Made by a program: the position numbers and the translations under genes | Notes under the pieces: generated by a model | What the model was told of the DNA's origin: nothing | Database searches by the model: none | What the model saw: only the letters and a program-made list of their open reading frames with translations | From: Erysipelothrix sp. UBA3383 | GTDB taxonomy: Bacteria > Bacillota_I > Bacilli_A > Erysipelotrichales > Erysipelotrichaceae | Length of the DNA stretch: 19,705 bases | Reading direction: 5' to 3' | Assembly: GCA_002358955.1 (NCBI GenBank) | Contig: DEPV01000035.1 | Coordinates: 1 to 19,705 of the forward strand | In this document: positions 7,180 to 13,805 of the stretch, one piece after another | Position numbering within the stretch: position 1 is the stretch's first letter | How the letters are laid out: the number at the start of each line of letters is the position of its first letter

Positions 7180-7485
7180 ATGGAAAAAGAAATAAAAAAT
7201 CTGACATCATTTGATGATTTCCTTGTGGAAGAGTTAAAAGATTCAGAAACAAGAGAAATATTCGAAAGAGAGTACTTAAAAATTCAATTGGTTAATGAAA
7301 TAGTTAATTTAAGAAAGAAATCTAATATGACACAATTAGATTTAGCTAAAATTTCAGGTATACCTCAGAGTAATATTAGTAGATTTGAAAGTGGAAAGGT
7401 CGAACCCACATTAGATTTTCTTGAAAAGATAGTAGCTAAATTAGGATATAAAATTAATTTTAATTTAGAAAAAATGAGTGAATAA
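7180..7485 (+). CDS. XRE/HigA-family antitoxin, helix-turn-helix DNA-binding protein
   Basis: The 101-residue protein has an N-terminal acidic helical part (1-40) and a Cro/C1-type helix-turn-helix. The latter includes LRKKSNMTQLDLAKISGIPQ (44-63), the recognition segment SNISRFESGK (64-73) and PTLDFLEKIVAKLGY (76-90). In HigBA-like modules such proteins neutralise the toxin and repress their own operon. Here it follows a toxin gene with a premature stop, in the toxin-first order usual for HigBA. It is therefore probably an antitoxin left without its active partner. AAGGAG at 7163-7168 is 11 bases before the ATG, a slightly long spacing. The likely binding site is the 11-bp inverted repeat at 6756-6781. 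No mutation is seen in this gene. Confidence 0.85.
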   Translation: MEKEIKNLTSFDDFLVEELKDSETREIFEREYLKIQLVNEIVNLRKKSNMTQLDLAKISGIPQSNISRFESGKVEPTLDFLEKIVAKLGYKINFNLEKMSE

Positions 7486-7504
7486 TTCAGACTTAAGAAA
7501 AAAG

Positions 7505-7553
7505 CCTGTTTTCATAATCCGTTTATAATAAGTCGCCAATTGCAATAAACAGG
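7505..7553. repeat. Weak long-loop inverted repeat after the antitoxin gene
   Basis: CCTGTTT (7505-7511) and AAACAGG (7547-7553) are perfect reverse complements, but the loop is 35 bases and no T run follows directly. It might act as a weak 3' end for the toxin-antitoxin transcript, or may be chance. Nothing better resembling a terminator is visible between 7486 and 7590. Confidence 0.3.
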
Positions 7554-7590
7554 TCGATTTACAATAAAAAATCATTCTGAAATTATAGTG

Positions 7591-7619
7591 TGGACATTCG
7601 AAAAAGAATGTTGTATAAT
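7591..7619 (+). promoter_or_regulatory. SigmaA promoter of rplU-prp-rpmA
   Basis: TGGACA (7591-7596), one base off the TTGACA consensus, is followed after exactly 17 bases by TATAAT (7614-7619). It is the best promoter in the window, fitting a ribosomal protein operon. The spacer holds a six-base inverted repeat, ACATTC (7594-7599) and GAATGT (7606-7611). Confidence 0.85.
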
Positions 7620-7625
7620 TAATTA

Positions 7626-7743
7626 GCATTTATAGGCGTTGATTGTATATCTCTTGTAGATTACAACCGCTCATGAAAGGTTTAAGCGATTTTAGGATCC
7701 ACCTTCTTATGGCGAGTCTTAGGCACAATGAAGGAGGTGTACT
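7626..7743 (+). promoter_or_regulatory. Structured 5' leader of rplU (L21-leader-like)
   Basis: About 118 bases separate the predicted transcription start from the rplU ATG, much longer than any other leader here. A first hairpin pairs GCG (7636-7638) with CGC (7668-7670), TTGTA (7643-7647) with TACAA (7662-7666), and ATCT (7649-7652) with AGAT (7658-7661). Further on, CACCT (7700-7704) can pair with AGGTG (7735-7739), or CCTTC (7702-7706) with GAAGG (7730-7734); either would cover the AAGGAGGTG ribosome binding site. A conserved L21 leader RNA is known upstream of rplU in many Firmicutes and is thought to mediate autoregulation. Membership of that family is likely from position and structure, but I did not test it against a model. 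Confidence 0.65.
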
Positions 7744-8061
7744 ATGTACGCAATTATTGAAACTGGCGGAAAACAAATCCGTGTTGAAAAAGGGCAAACA
7801 ATCTATGTTGAAAAACTAGATATCGCAGAAGGCGAAAGCATCGTTTTCGATACAGTTGTTGCTGTTAAAAACAGAACTCTACGTGTTGGATCACCATATG
7901 TAAAAGGTGCTTCAGTTACTGCTACTGTTGATAAACAAGGTAAAGGTAAGAAAATCACTGTATTTACATACGTATCAAAAAAAGGTTCTACACGTCGTAA
8001 ACAAGGTCACCGTCAACCATATACTAAGTTGACAGTTACTGACATCGTTTCATCTTCATAA
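7744..8061 (+). CDS. rplU: 50S ribosomal protein L21
   Basis: Large-subunit ribosomal protein that binds 23S rRNA. The 105 residues are of normal length. It opens with the typical YAIIETGGKQIRVEKG (2-17) and has the C-terminal KKGSTRRKQGHRQPYT (78-93) signature. A strong AAGGAGGTG precedes the ATG by about 5 bases but can be covered by the upstream leader. It is the first gene of the conserved rplU-prp-rpmA unit; prp begins one base after its stop. Confidence 0.98.
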   Translation: MYAIIETGGKQIRVEKGQTIYVEKLDIAEGESIVFDTVVAVKNRTLRVGSPYVKGASVTATVDKQGKGKKITVFTYVSKKGSTRRKQGHRQPYTKLTVTDIVSSS

Positions 8062-8062
8062 G

Positions 8063-8383
8063 ATGATTCAGGTCGAAATTGTTAAAAACAATGGTGTTTA
8101 TCAAAGCATTCAAGTCAGTGGTCATGCTTATTCAGGCGAACCGGGTTTCGATCTGGTCTGTGCTGGTGTCAGCAGTATAATGACAGGAGCTTTAAATGCA
8201 TTTGATGAAATGGATGACTCAGTCAATCTAACTTTAACAAAAGAACCATTGATTCAAATCGATATTCAAACTCCAAGTGAGTTAAACCAAAAATTAATCG
8301 AGTTTGTTCATATCCAACTGAAAACAGTCGAATATGCATATGCTCAAAACATTGAAATCCATGAAAAGGAGGTTACATCATGA
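8063..8383 (+). CDS. prp: Ribosomal-processing cysteine protease Prp
   Basis: Cleaves the N-terminal extension from ribosomal protein L27, an essential step in Firmicutes that carry the extension. The 106-residue protein has the catalytic pair: H21 in the SGHA motif (19-22) and C33 in LVCAGVSS (31-38), the usual HxnC arrangement of the YsxB/Prp family. No Shine-Dalgarno sequence is visible before the ATG. With only one base between the rplU stop and this start, it is probably translated by coupling. It overlaps rpmA by four bases (ATGA), so enzyme and substrate are made from the same message. Confidence 0.94.
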   Translation: MIQVEIVKNNGVYQSIQVSGHAYSGEPGFDLVCAGVSSIMTGALNAFDEMDDSVNLTLTKEPLIQIDIQTPSELNQKLIEFVHIQLKTVEYAYAQNIEIHEKEVTS

Positions 8384-8664
8384 AATTTCTATTAGATATT
8401 CAGTTATTTGCTTCTAAAAAGGGAGTAGGTTCTTCTAAAAACGGTCGTGATTCACACTCAAAACGTTTAGGTGCTAAACGTGCAGATGGTGAATTCGTAT
8501 CTGGTGGATCAATCTTATACCGTCAACGCGGAACTAAGATTCACCCTGGAAACAACGTAGGAAAAGGTGGCGATGACACATTATTCGCTAAAGTTGATGG
8601 CGTTGTTAAATTCGAACGCATCAGCCGTACACGTAAATGTGTATCAGTTTACCCTGTTGCTTAA
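8380..8664 (+). CDS. rpmA: 50S ribosomal protein L27, with Prp-cleaved N-terminal extension
   Basis: L27 lies near the peptidyl-transferase centre of the ribosome. The 94 residues match the family, with GVGSSKNGRDS and the GGSILYRQRGTKIHPG block. The first eleven residues, ending IQLFA, are the Firmicute-type extension; Prp is expected to cut after A11, leaving SKKG as the mature N-terminus. This fits the presence of prp immediately upstream. AAAAGGAGG (8364-8372) gives a strong ribosome binding site inside the end of prp. A terminator follows directly. Confidence 0.98.
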   Translation: MKFLLDIQLFASKKGVGSSKNGRDSHSKRLGAKRADGEFVSGGSILYRQRGTKIHPGNNVGKGGDDTLFAKVDGVVKFERISRTRKCVSVYPVA

Positions 8665-8674
8665 AAGAACAATC

Positions 8675-8702
8675 AATCCCCATTTCATAATGGGGATTTT
8701 TT
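8675..8702 (+). terminator. Rho-independent terminator between rpmA and obg
   Basis: AATCCCCAT (8675-8683) pairs perfectly with ATGGGGATT (8690-8698) around the loop TTCATA, followed by six T (8697-8702). Only 18 bases then separate it from the obg start, with no room for a promoter. Obg and the genes after it must rely on readthrough or on a promoter inside the upstream genes. Confidence 0.88.
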
Positions 8703-8720
8703 AATGAGAGGAAGATGATT

Positions 8721-10007
8721 ATGTTTGTTGATCGCGTTAATGTTGAATTAGTCGCCGGTAATGGTGGCGATGGAATGGCATCATTTCGCCGTGAAGCCTT
8801 TGTTCCACTAGGTGGACCTTATGGTGGAGATGGTGGTAATGGTGGCGATATCGTTTTTATAGCCGATTCTAATAAATCAACGCTTCTGGATTTACGCTAC
8901 AATCGCGTTATCAAAGGAGCACATGGGATTCCTGGGAAAAATAAGAAAATGCACGGTAGAGATGCCGATCCTGTAGTTCTTAGAGTACCTGTGGGGACCA
9001 TTGTCACCGATGTTGAGAAAGGCATCGTTATTGCCGACCTTACACGCCATGGTCAAGAAGAGATCATAGCTCATGGAGGTCGAGGGGGACGTGGAAACAC
9101 CCGTTTTGCCACACCGCGTAACCCAGCTCCTAATTTTGCCGAAAAAGGTGAATTGGGACAAAGTTTAGAAGTGAGTATAGAACTTAAGTTACTGGCTGAT
9201 GTTGGAATCATTGGATTTCCTTCAGTTGGTAAATCTACCCTATTATCAGTAGTGTCACGTGCAAAACCTGAAGTTGCTGATTATCACTTCACTACAATCG
9301 TACCAAACCTTGGTATTGCATCCAGTCAAGATGGCAGAAGCTTTGCAATTGCAGATATGCCAGGTCTGATTGAAGATGCTCACTTAGGTAAGGGACTGGG
9401 CCATGTATTCCTAAAACACATTGAACGTACTCGTGTACTGATTCATGTTGTTGATATGGGAGCAGAAGATGGTCGAGATCCACTTGAAGATTACAAAATC
9501 ATCATGGAAGAGTTGGAACTGTATAATGCAGAACTGATGAAAAAACCAATGGTGATAGTGGCTAACAAGATGGACCTTGAAGGTGCTCAAGAGAATTTAG
9601 CACGCTTTAAAGAAGCTCATCCTGAGCTTGAAATCTTTGAATTGATTACCATGGTTGGTGAAGGTACTGAAAAACTTCTATATCGTGTTGCTGATATCTT
9701 GGATGAAACAGTGGATACCATTGTTGAGGAACAATCGGAAGAGGTTGTCTTCAAATATGAGAAACCACAACGTAAATTTGAGATCAATCGTATTGATGCT
9801 ACGACATGGCGTGTTGGTGGTGAGTTAATTGATCGCCAATTCAGACAGTATGACTTTGCTTCAGAAGAGTCTGTCATTCAGTTTGGATTAGCTATGAAAC
9901 GTGCTGGAGTGGATCAAGCATTGCGTGATGAAGGTGTTAAAGATGGCGATATGATCATTCTAGCGGATGTTCAGTTTATCTTTGATGAGGGAGATGTTCT
10001 AGAGTAG
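8721..10007 (+). CDS. obg: Obg/CgtA GTPase
   Basis: Essential GTPase linked to late 50S assembly and the stringent/stress response. From ATG 8721 it has 428 residues. The glycine-rich Obg fold (1-156) opens MFVDRVNVELVAGNGGDG. The G domain has G1 GFPSVGKS (165-172), G3 DMPG (212-215) and G4 NKMD (282-285), and an OCT-type domain closes the protein (about 345-428). I prefer ATG 8721 over the in-frame ATG at 8715, because GAGAGG (8706-8711) is only 3 bases from the latter but 9 from the former, and the family starts MFVD. G5, normally SA, reads ITMVGEG here. ruvA follows after 12 bases. Confidence 0.96.
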   Translation: MFVDRVNVELVAGNGGDGMASFRREAFVPLGGPYGGDGGNGGDIVFIADSNKSTLLDLRYNRVIKGAHGIPGKNKKMHGRDADPVVLRVPVGTIVTDVEKGIVIADLTRHGQEEIIAHGGRGGRGNTRFATPRNPAPNFAEKGELGQSLEVSIELKLLADVGIIGFPSVGKSTLLSVVSRAKPEVADYHFTTIVPNLGIASSQDGRSFAIADMPGLIEDAHLGKGLGHVFLKHIERTRVLIHVVDMGAEDGRDPLEDYKIIMEELELYNAELMKKPMVIVANKMDLEGAQENLARFKEAHPELEIFELITMVGEGTEKLLYRVADILDETVDTIVEEQSEEVVFKYEKPQRKFEINRIDATTWRVGGELIDRQFRQYDFASEESVIQFGLAMKRAGVDQALRDEGVKDGDMIILADVQFIFDEGDVLE

Positions 10008-10019
10008 AAGGGTGATTGA

Positions 10020-10589
10020 ATGATTCATTCATTAACAGGAACTATTTTAGAAATACCACAAGAACAAATTGTATTGGATACAGGACATAATTGCGCCTAT
10101 GTTTTCTATGCACTTGATGTAGATCGAGTGCTGGGAGCATCAGGACGCTATTATGTCCATTTTCATTTGCGACAAGATCATTTGAGTCTCTATGGCTTTA
10201 AAGAACAGGCACAATGTGAACTTTTTAAGACCTTATTGCTGGTTAAGGGCATTGGTCCTAAGACTGCACTTAACATCTTAAATAAGAGCAGTTACAAGCA
10301 ATTAAGAAAAGCCATTGCACAATCGGATGAGACACTTCTTTTAGCAATACCGGGTATTGGTAAGCGTATGGCATCACAGATCGTACTGGATTTAAAAGGG
10401 AAGATTCAACTGGAGGAACAAGCCTCTTTATTTTCTTATCAGGATGATGTCTTTGATTCACTCATAGCTATGGGATACACACAGATTGCTTGTAAGGAAG
10501 CTTACCTTAAGGTCAGTCCCGCAAGTCATCATGATGATAAATCACTGCTTCTTGAGATGTTAAGGGTGCTTAAAGAGGCTTCAATATGA
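10020..10589 (+). CDS. ruvA: Holliday junction branch migration protein RuvA
   Basis: RuvA binds four-way junctions and loads RuvB for branch migration in recombinational repair. The 189 residues fit the family. They comprise an N-terminal OB-like domain (1-63) with SLYGF (55-59), two helix-hairpin-helix motifs, VKGIGPKTALNIL (75-87) and IPGIGKRMASQIV (108-120), and a C-terminal RuvB-binding domain (about 142-189) with DSLIAMGY. The usual YxGxI start motif is replaced by SLTGTIL. A GAAGGGTGA-type ribosome binding site precedes it. The last codons overlap ruvB by four bases (ATGA). Confidence 0.96.
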   Translation: MIHSLTGTILEIPQEQIVLDTGHNCAYVFYALDVDRVLGASGRYYVHFHLRQDHLSLYGFKEQAQCELFKTLLLVKGIGPKTALNILNKSSYKQLRKAIAQSDETLLLAIPGIGKRMASQIVLDLKGKIQLEEQASLFSYQDDVFDSLIAMGYTQIACKEAYLKVSPASHHDDKSLLLEMLRVLKEASI

Positions 10590-11542
10590 ATGATTACAAT
10601 CTAAGACCTCAAAACTTAAGTGATTTTATTGGTCAAAAACATATGATTGATAATCTGAAAGTGTTTATACAAGCAGCACAACACCGTAATGAGGTCTTAG
10701 ACCATTGTTTAATGCATGGACCTGCAGGACTGGGTAAAACAACCTTAGCCCATATCTTAGCCAATACGATGGATGCACAGCTCTTTAGCCTTTCAGCACT
10801 TGCTACCCACCATCAAGGGGACCTGATTGCAATGATGAGTGATCTTCAAAGGGGAGATGTCCTTTTTATTGATGAAATCCATCGCTTAAACAAACCACTG
10901 CAAGAAACACTGTATACCATCATGGAGGATTTCTATGTTGATATTACAGTGGGAAGCGATGAAAATGCTCGAAATGTACGACTGGATATTGAACCCTTTA
11001 CACTGATAGGTGCAACCACTGAGCTCTCACAACTCTCCAAACCCTTTATTGATCGCTTTGGCATCCGTTGTAAATTTGAATATTACGATGAAATGGAGAT
11101 TCACTCCATCCTGAAAAGAAGTTCGGAAATTATGATGTGTAACATCGACACAAATGGTATAATAGAAATAAGTAAGCGAAGTCGTGGAACACCACGAATT
11201 GCAAATCGTTACTTAAAAAGAGTCTGGGATTTTGCAACTGTATTCAACGAATCAATCATCACAGAAGACTATGCCATTTATGCTCTAGATCAGTTGAATG
11301 TTGATCAAAGGGGCCTTCATGACATTGAGATTCAATACCTTAAAGTACTCGTTGATCGATTTAACGGTGGGCCAGTAGGTATTGGAGCACTGTCCAGTAT
11401 ATTATCAGAAGCAATAGATACCCTGGAACATGTGTACGAACCCTATTTACTTCAAATAGGCATGATCAATCGAACACCAAGAGGAAGGGTTGCAACAGAG
11501 AAAGCCTATATACACTTAGGAATCCCTAAAGACTTAGACTAG
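10586..11542 (+). CDS. ruvB: Holliday junction branch migration ATPase RuvB, divergent
   Basis: AAA+ motor that drives branch migration with RuvA. At 318 residues it lacks most of the 15-25 residues that usually precede LRPQNLSDFIGQ (6-17). An in-frame TAA at 10571-10573 rules out a longer N-terminus, and AAAGAGG (10572-10578) supports this start. Walker A reads GPAGLGKTT (45-53) instead of GPPGLGKTT; Walker B is FIDEIHRL (94-101). Sensor 1 reads GATTE (142-146) where GATTR is usual. PFIDRFG (153-159) replaces PLRDRFG but keeps the arginine (R157) that aligns with the E. coli arginine finger R174. The winged-helix end is standard, with GGPVGIGALS and NRTPRGR. It looks functional but fast-evolving. 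Confidence 0.95.
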   Translation: MNDYNLRPQNLSDFIGQKHMIDNLKVFIQAAQHRNEVLDHCLMHGPAGLGKTTLAHILANTMDAQLFSLSALATHHQGDLIAMMSDLQRGDVLFIDEIHRLNKPLQETLYTIMEDFYVDITVGSDENARNVRLDIEPFTLIGATTELSQLSKPFIDRFGIRCKFEYYDEMEIHSILKRSSEIMMCNIDTNGIIEISKRSRGTPRIANRYLKRVWDFATVFNESIITEDYAIYALDQLNVDQRGLHDIEIQYLKVLVDRFNGGPVGIGALSSILSEAIDTLEHVYEPYLLQIGMINRTPRGRVATEKAYIHLGIPKDLD

Positions 11543-11550
11543 GAGTTTTT

Positions 11551-12621
11551 ATGAAAATTACAATTACAACCGGAGGCAGTGGGGGACATATCTTTCCTGC
11601 ATTAACATTTGCTGATGGACTTAAAGACAATCATGAGATCAGTTTCATTGGAAATGATCACAAAATGGAATCATGGATTATTCCAGAACATGGCTATGAC
11701 TTTCATGCCATTCACAACCAGGGTTTACAAGGCTCTAAATTAGACAAAGTTAAAGCTGTATTTGGCCAATTTAAAGCCATATCAGCTGCTAAAAAGATTC
11801 TAAAAGAGATTCAACCGGATTTAGTGGTATCTTTTGGTGGTTATGTCACCTTACCTGTAGTTATTGCAGCGGGAAAACTTGGCATTCGTGTCATGCTGCA
11901 TGAACAAAATGCTTTAGAAGGTAAGGCTAACAAAATGGCAGCTCGTTATGCTAGTGATATTGTAACTTGCTATGATGAAAGCTTTAAAGGGGATGAGCGT
12001 GTGCGTTTCTTAGGTAATCCAAGAGCCTCTTTAGTCCATGAAGTCATTGATCATCAAGATACCTATAAAGAACTGGATTTACGAGAAGACTTACCACTGG
12101 TTCTTATGGTTATGGGATCACAAGGTTCAACCTCCATGAATACAATCTTCAAACAATACGTCAAAATTTTTGATGCTGAAGATTATCAAGTGGTTATTGT
12201 ACCGGGTCCAACTAACATCGATGCCTTTATGGAAGGGATTGATACACAGCATCCCAACCTTAAAATTACAGGTTTTGTAAATCAAAAGGCACTCTTACCC
12301 AAACTTGATTTAATTGTATGTCGAGCAGGTGCTTCTACCATCGCTGAAATTCAGTCTTTTGGCATCGCATCACTCTTAATTCCATCACCCCATGTAGCTA
12401 ACAACCATCAATACTACAATGCGAAAAGCCTTGAAGATAAAGATGCTTGTGTGCTAATTCAGGAACATGAATTAAATGGAAAACGCTTGAAACAGGAAGT
12501 ATCAGACCTGATGAAGGATGCTGTTAAGCGTGAAAGTTTATCCAAGCATGTTAAAGCAATGGCAACACCAGATGCACTAAGTGATATGATTGCACTGGTT
12601 GAAAGTATTGCCCATGAATAA
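11551..12621 (+). CDS. murG: MurG, UDP-GlcNAc:lipid I N-acetylglucosamine transferase
   Basis: Makes lipid II from lipid I at the cytoplasmic face of the membrane in peptidoglycan synthesis. It is a GT28 glycosyltransferase of 356 residues. It has the N-terminal GGSGGH loop (8-13; GGTGGH in most), FGGYV (95-99), HEQN (117-120) and the UDP-GlcNAc site CRAGASTIAE (257-266). AGGAG lies 6 bases before the ATG; ruvB ends 8 bases upstream. It overlaps ftsQ by 8 bases. It is separated from the rest of the division and cell-wall cluster and sits instead behind recombination genes. Confidence 0.95.
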   Translation: MKITITTGGSGGHIFPALTFADGLKDNHEISFIGNDHKMESWIIPEHGYDFHAIHNQGLQGSKLDKVKAVFGQFKAISAAKKILKEIQPDLVVSFGGYVTLPVVIAAGKLGIRVMLHEQNALEGKANKMAARYASDIVTCYDESFKGDERVRFLGNPRASLVHEVIDHQDTYKELDLREDLPLVLMVMGSQGSTSMNTIFKQYVKIFDAEDYQVVIVPGPTNIDAFMEGIDTQHPNLKITGFVNQKALLPKLDLIVCRAGASTIAEIQSFGIASLLIPSPHVANNHQYYNAKSLEDKDACVLIQEHELNGKRLKQEVSDLMKDAVKRESLSKHVKAMATPDALSDMIALVESIAHE

Positions 12622-13423
12622 ACGCAAACATGTACAATTGAATGAAAAAAGTGAAACGGTAGAACGCATCAAGAACAACCTTGATATCCATAAAAAGATG
12701 GAACGTAAAAGACGTCGCAAAAAATTATTAATACGCTGTCTCATGGTAATTCTTATAGGCTTGATGGCCTATGGTGTCTACCTCTTTGATCAAAGTGGAC
12801 AATCACGCTATCAAACCATCAAAGTATCAGGGAATCAATACTATACTCAGGAAGAGATTATTGAAGCATCGGGTGTCACTGAGGGTTCACGTATGATTAG
12901 TAATCTACCCTTATTTGTACGCAGTCGAGTTAAAAAGCTGCCATTGGTTGAAAACACATCTGTAAATGTGTATTATATTAAAGGGTATTTGACCATTGAT
13001 ATTCAAGAGGTCAAAGCTGTTGCTTACAGTAAAGATGAATCCATCAAACTGTATTTTGCAAATGGGGAAGTCCGTGATGCTAATGCTCAGACCTTCGATA
13101 TGATTGCAGGTTTGCCTTTACTCCATGATTTCACACCCGATAGCATCAAGCCGAAGTTTCTCCATGAACTCTCGGTATTGCCTGAAGAAACCTTCTTGGC
13201 AATCTCCGAAATCTACTCAGAACCGAAAGAATTAGTCGATTCTGCGATGAAAGTTGTCATGAATGGAGAATACTTGGTATATCTAAGCATTGAAACTTTA
13301 CCTATGCTACGACAATATGCTACACTATTAAATAGAGCCGAAGAATACAATAAATGTATTGATATGATAGAATATGGTCCTAATGAAGAATCACAGACAG
13401 CCGTTGTAAGACGCTGTCAATAA
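12614..13423 (+). CDS. ftsQ: Cell division protein FtsQ/DivIB
   Basis: Bitopic membrane protein of the divisome that links FtsB/FtsL (DivIC/FtsL) to septal wall synthesis. From ATG 12614 it has 269 residues: a very basic cytoplasmic tail (1-38, including ERKRRRKK), one membrane segment (about 39-58), and a POTRA domain (about 66-135) with IKVSGNQYYTQEEIIEASGV. A beta domain with a C-terminal tail follows. The frame is open upstream to 12590, but that start lies within murG; 12614, giving the basic MNKRKH start and an 8-base overlap with murG, is more likely. No good Shine-Dalgarno sequence is visible, so coupling to murG is probable. The sequence is weakly conserved, as usual for this family. 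Confidence 0.88.
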   Translation: MNKRKHVQLNEKSETVERIKNNLDIHKKMERKRRRKKLLIRCLMVILIGLMAYGVYLFDQSGQSRYQTIKVSGNQYYTQEEIIEASGVTEGSRMISNLPLFVRSRVKKLPLVENTSVNVYYIKGYLTIDIQEVKAVAYSKDESIKLYFANGEVRDANAQTFDMIAGLPLLHDFTPDSIKPKFLHELSVLPEETFLAISEIYSEPKELVDSAMKVVMNGEYLVYLSIETLPMLRQYATLLNRAEEYNKCIDMIEYGPNEESQTAVVRRCQ

Positions 13424-13445
13424 ACAAGCCTAAGGAGGAATTTTT

Positions 13446-13805
13446 ATGCCTATAGAAAAAACAAATGAATTTGGTAAAATTAACGTTTCAAACGAAGCAA
13501 TCGCAATGCTTGCTGGTGGCGTTGTAACTGAGTGTTACGGTGTTGTCGGTATGGCATCACAACAAGTCTTTAAAGATGGTCTTGCAGAACTATTGAAAGG
13601 TGAAAACTATTCAAAAGGAGTTATTGTACGATCCACTGAAGAAGGGTACGATCTTGATATCTATATTATCGTGGGGTATAATGTACGAATTTCAGAGGTT
13701 GTATTAGAAGTGCAAAAGAAAGTTAAATATATCCTAGAGAAGACTTTACAGTCTGAAATTAATTCAATTAACGTATTTGTTCAGGGTATAAAGGTCGTAA
13801 AATAA
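13446..13805 (+). CDS. yloU: Asp23/Gls24 (YloU) family protein
   Basis: The 119-residue protein belongs to the Asp23/YloU family (DUF322), cytoplasmic proteins linked to the envelope and alkaline-stress tolerance in staphylococci. Here it shows GKINVSNEAIAMLAGGVVTE (10-29), YDLDIYIIVGYNVRISEV (68-85) and INVFVQGIKV (108-117), the family's alternating strand/helix pattern. AAGGAGGAA lies shortly before the ATG. Its stop overlaps the start of the next gene by one base (TAATG). The asp23-fakA pair is conserved across Firmicutes and suggests a shared job, though the function of this member is not known. Confidence 0.92.
   Translation: MPIEKTNEFGKINVSNEAIAMLAGGVVTECYGVVGMASQQVFKDGLAELLKGENYSKGVIVRSTEEGYDLDIYIIVGYNVRISEVVLEVQKKVKYILEKTLQSEINSINVFVQGIKVVK

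Noticed and set aside
6695..7589. ATTATAGT occurs at both sides of the toxin-antitoxin module (6695-6702 and 7582-7589), a possible insertion footprint.
   Set aside because: Eight A/T-rich bases are expected by chance in such AT-rich flanks, and no terminal inverted repeats or transposase remnant accompany them.
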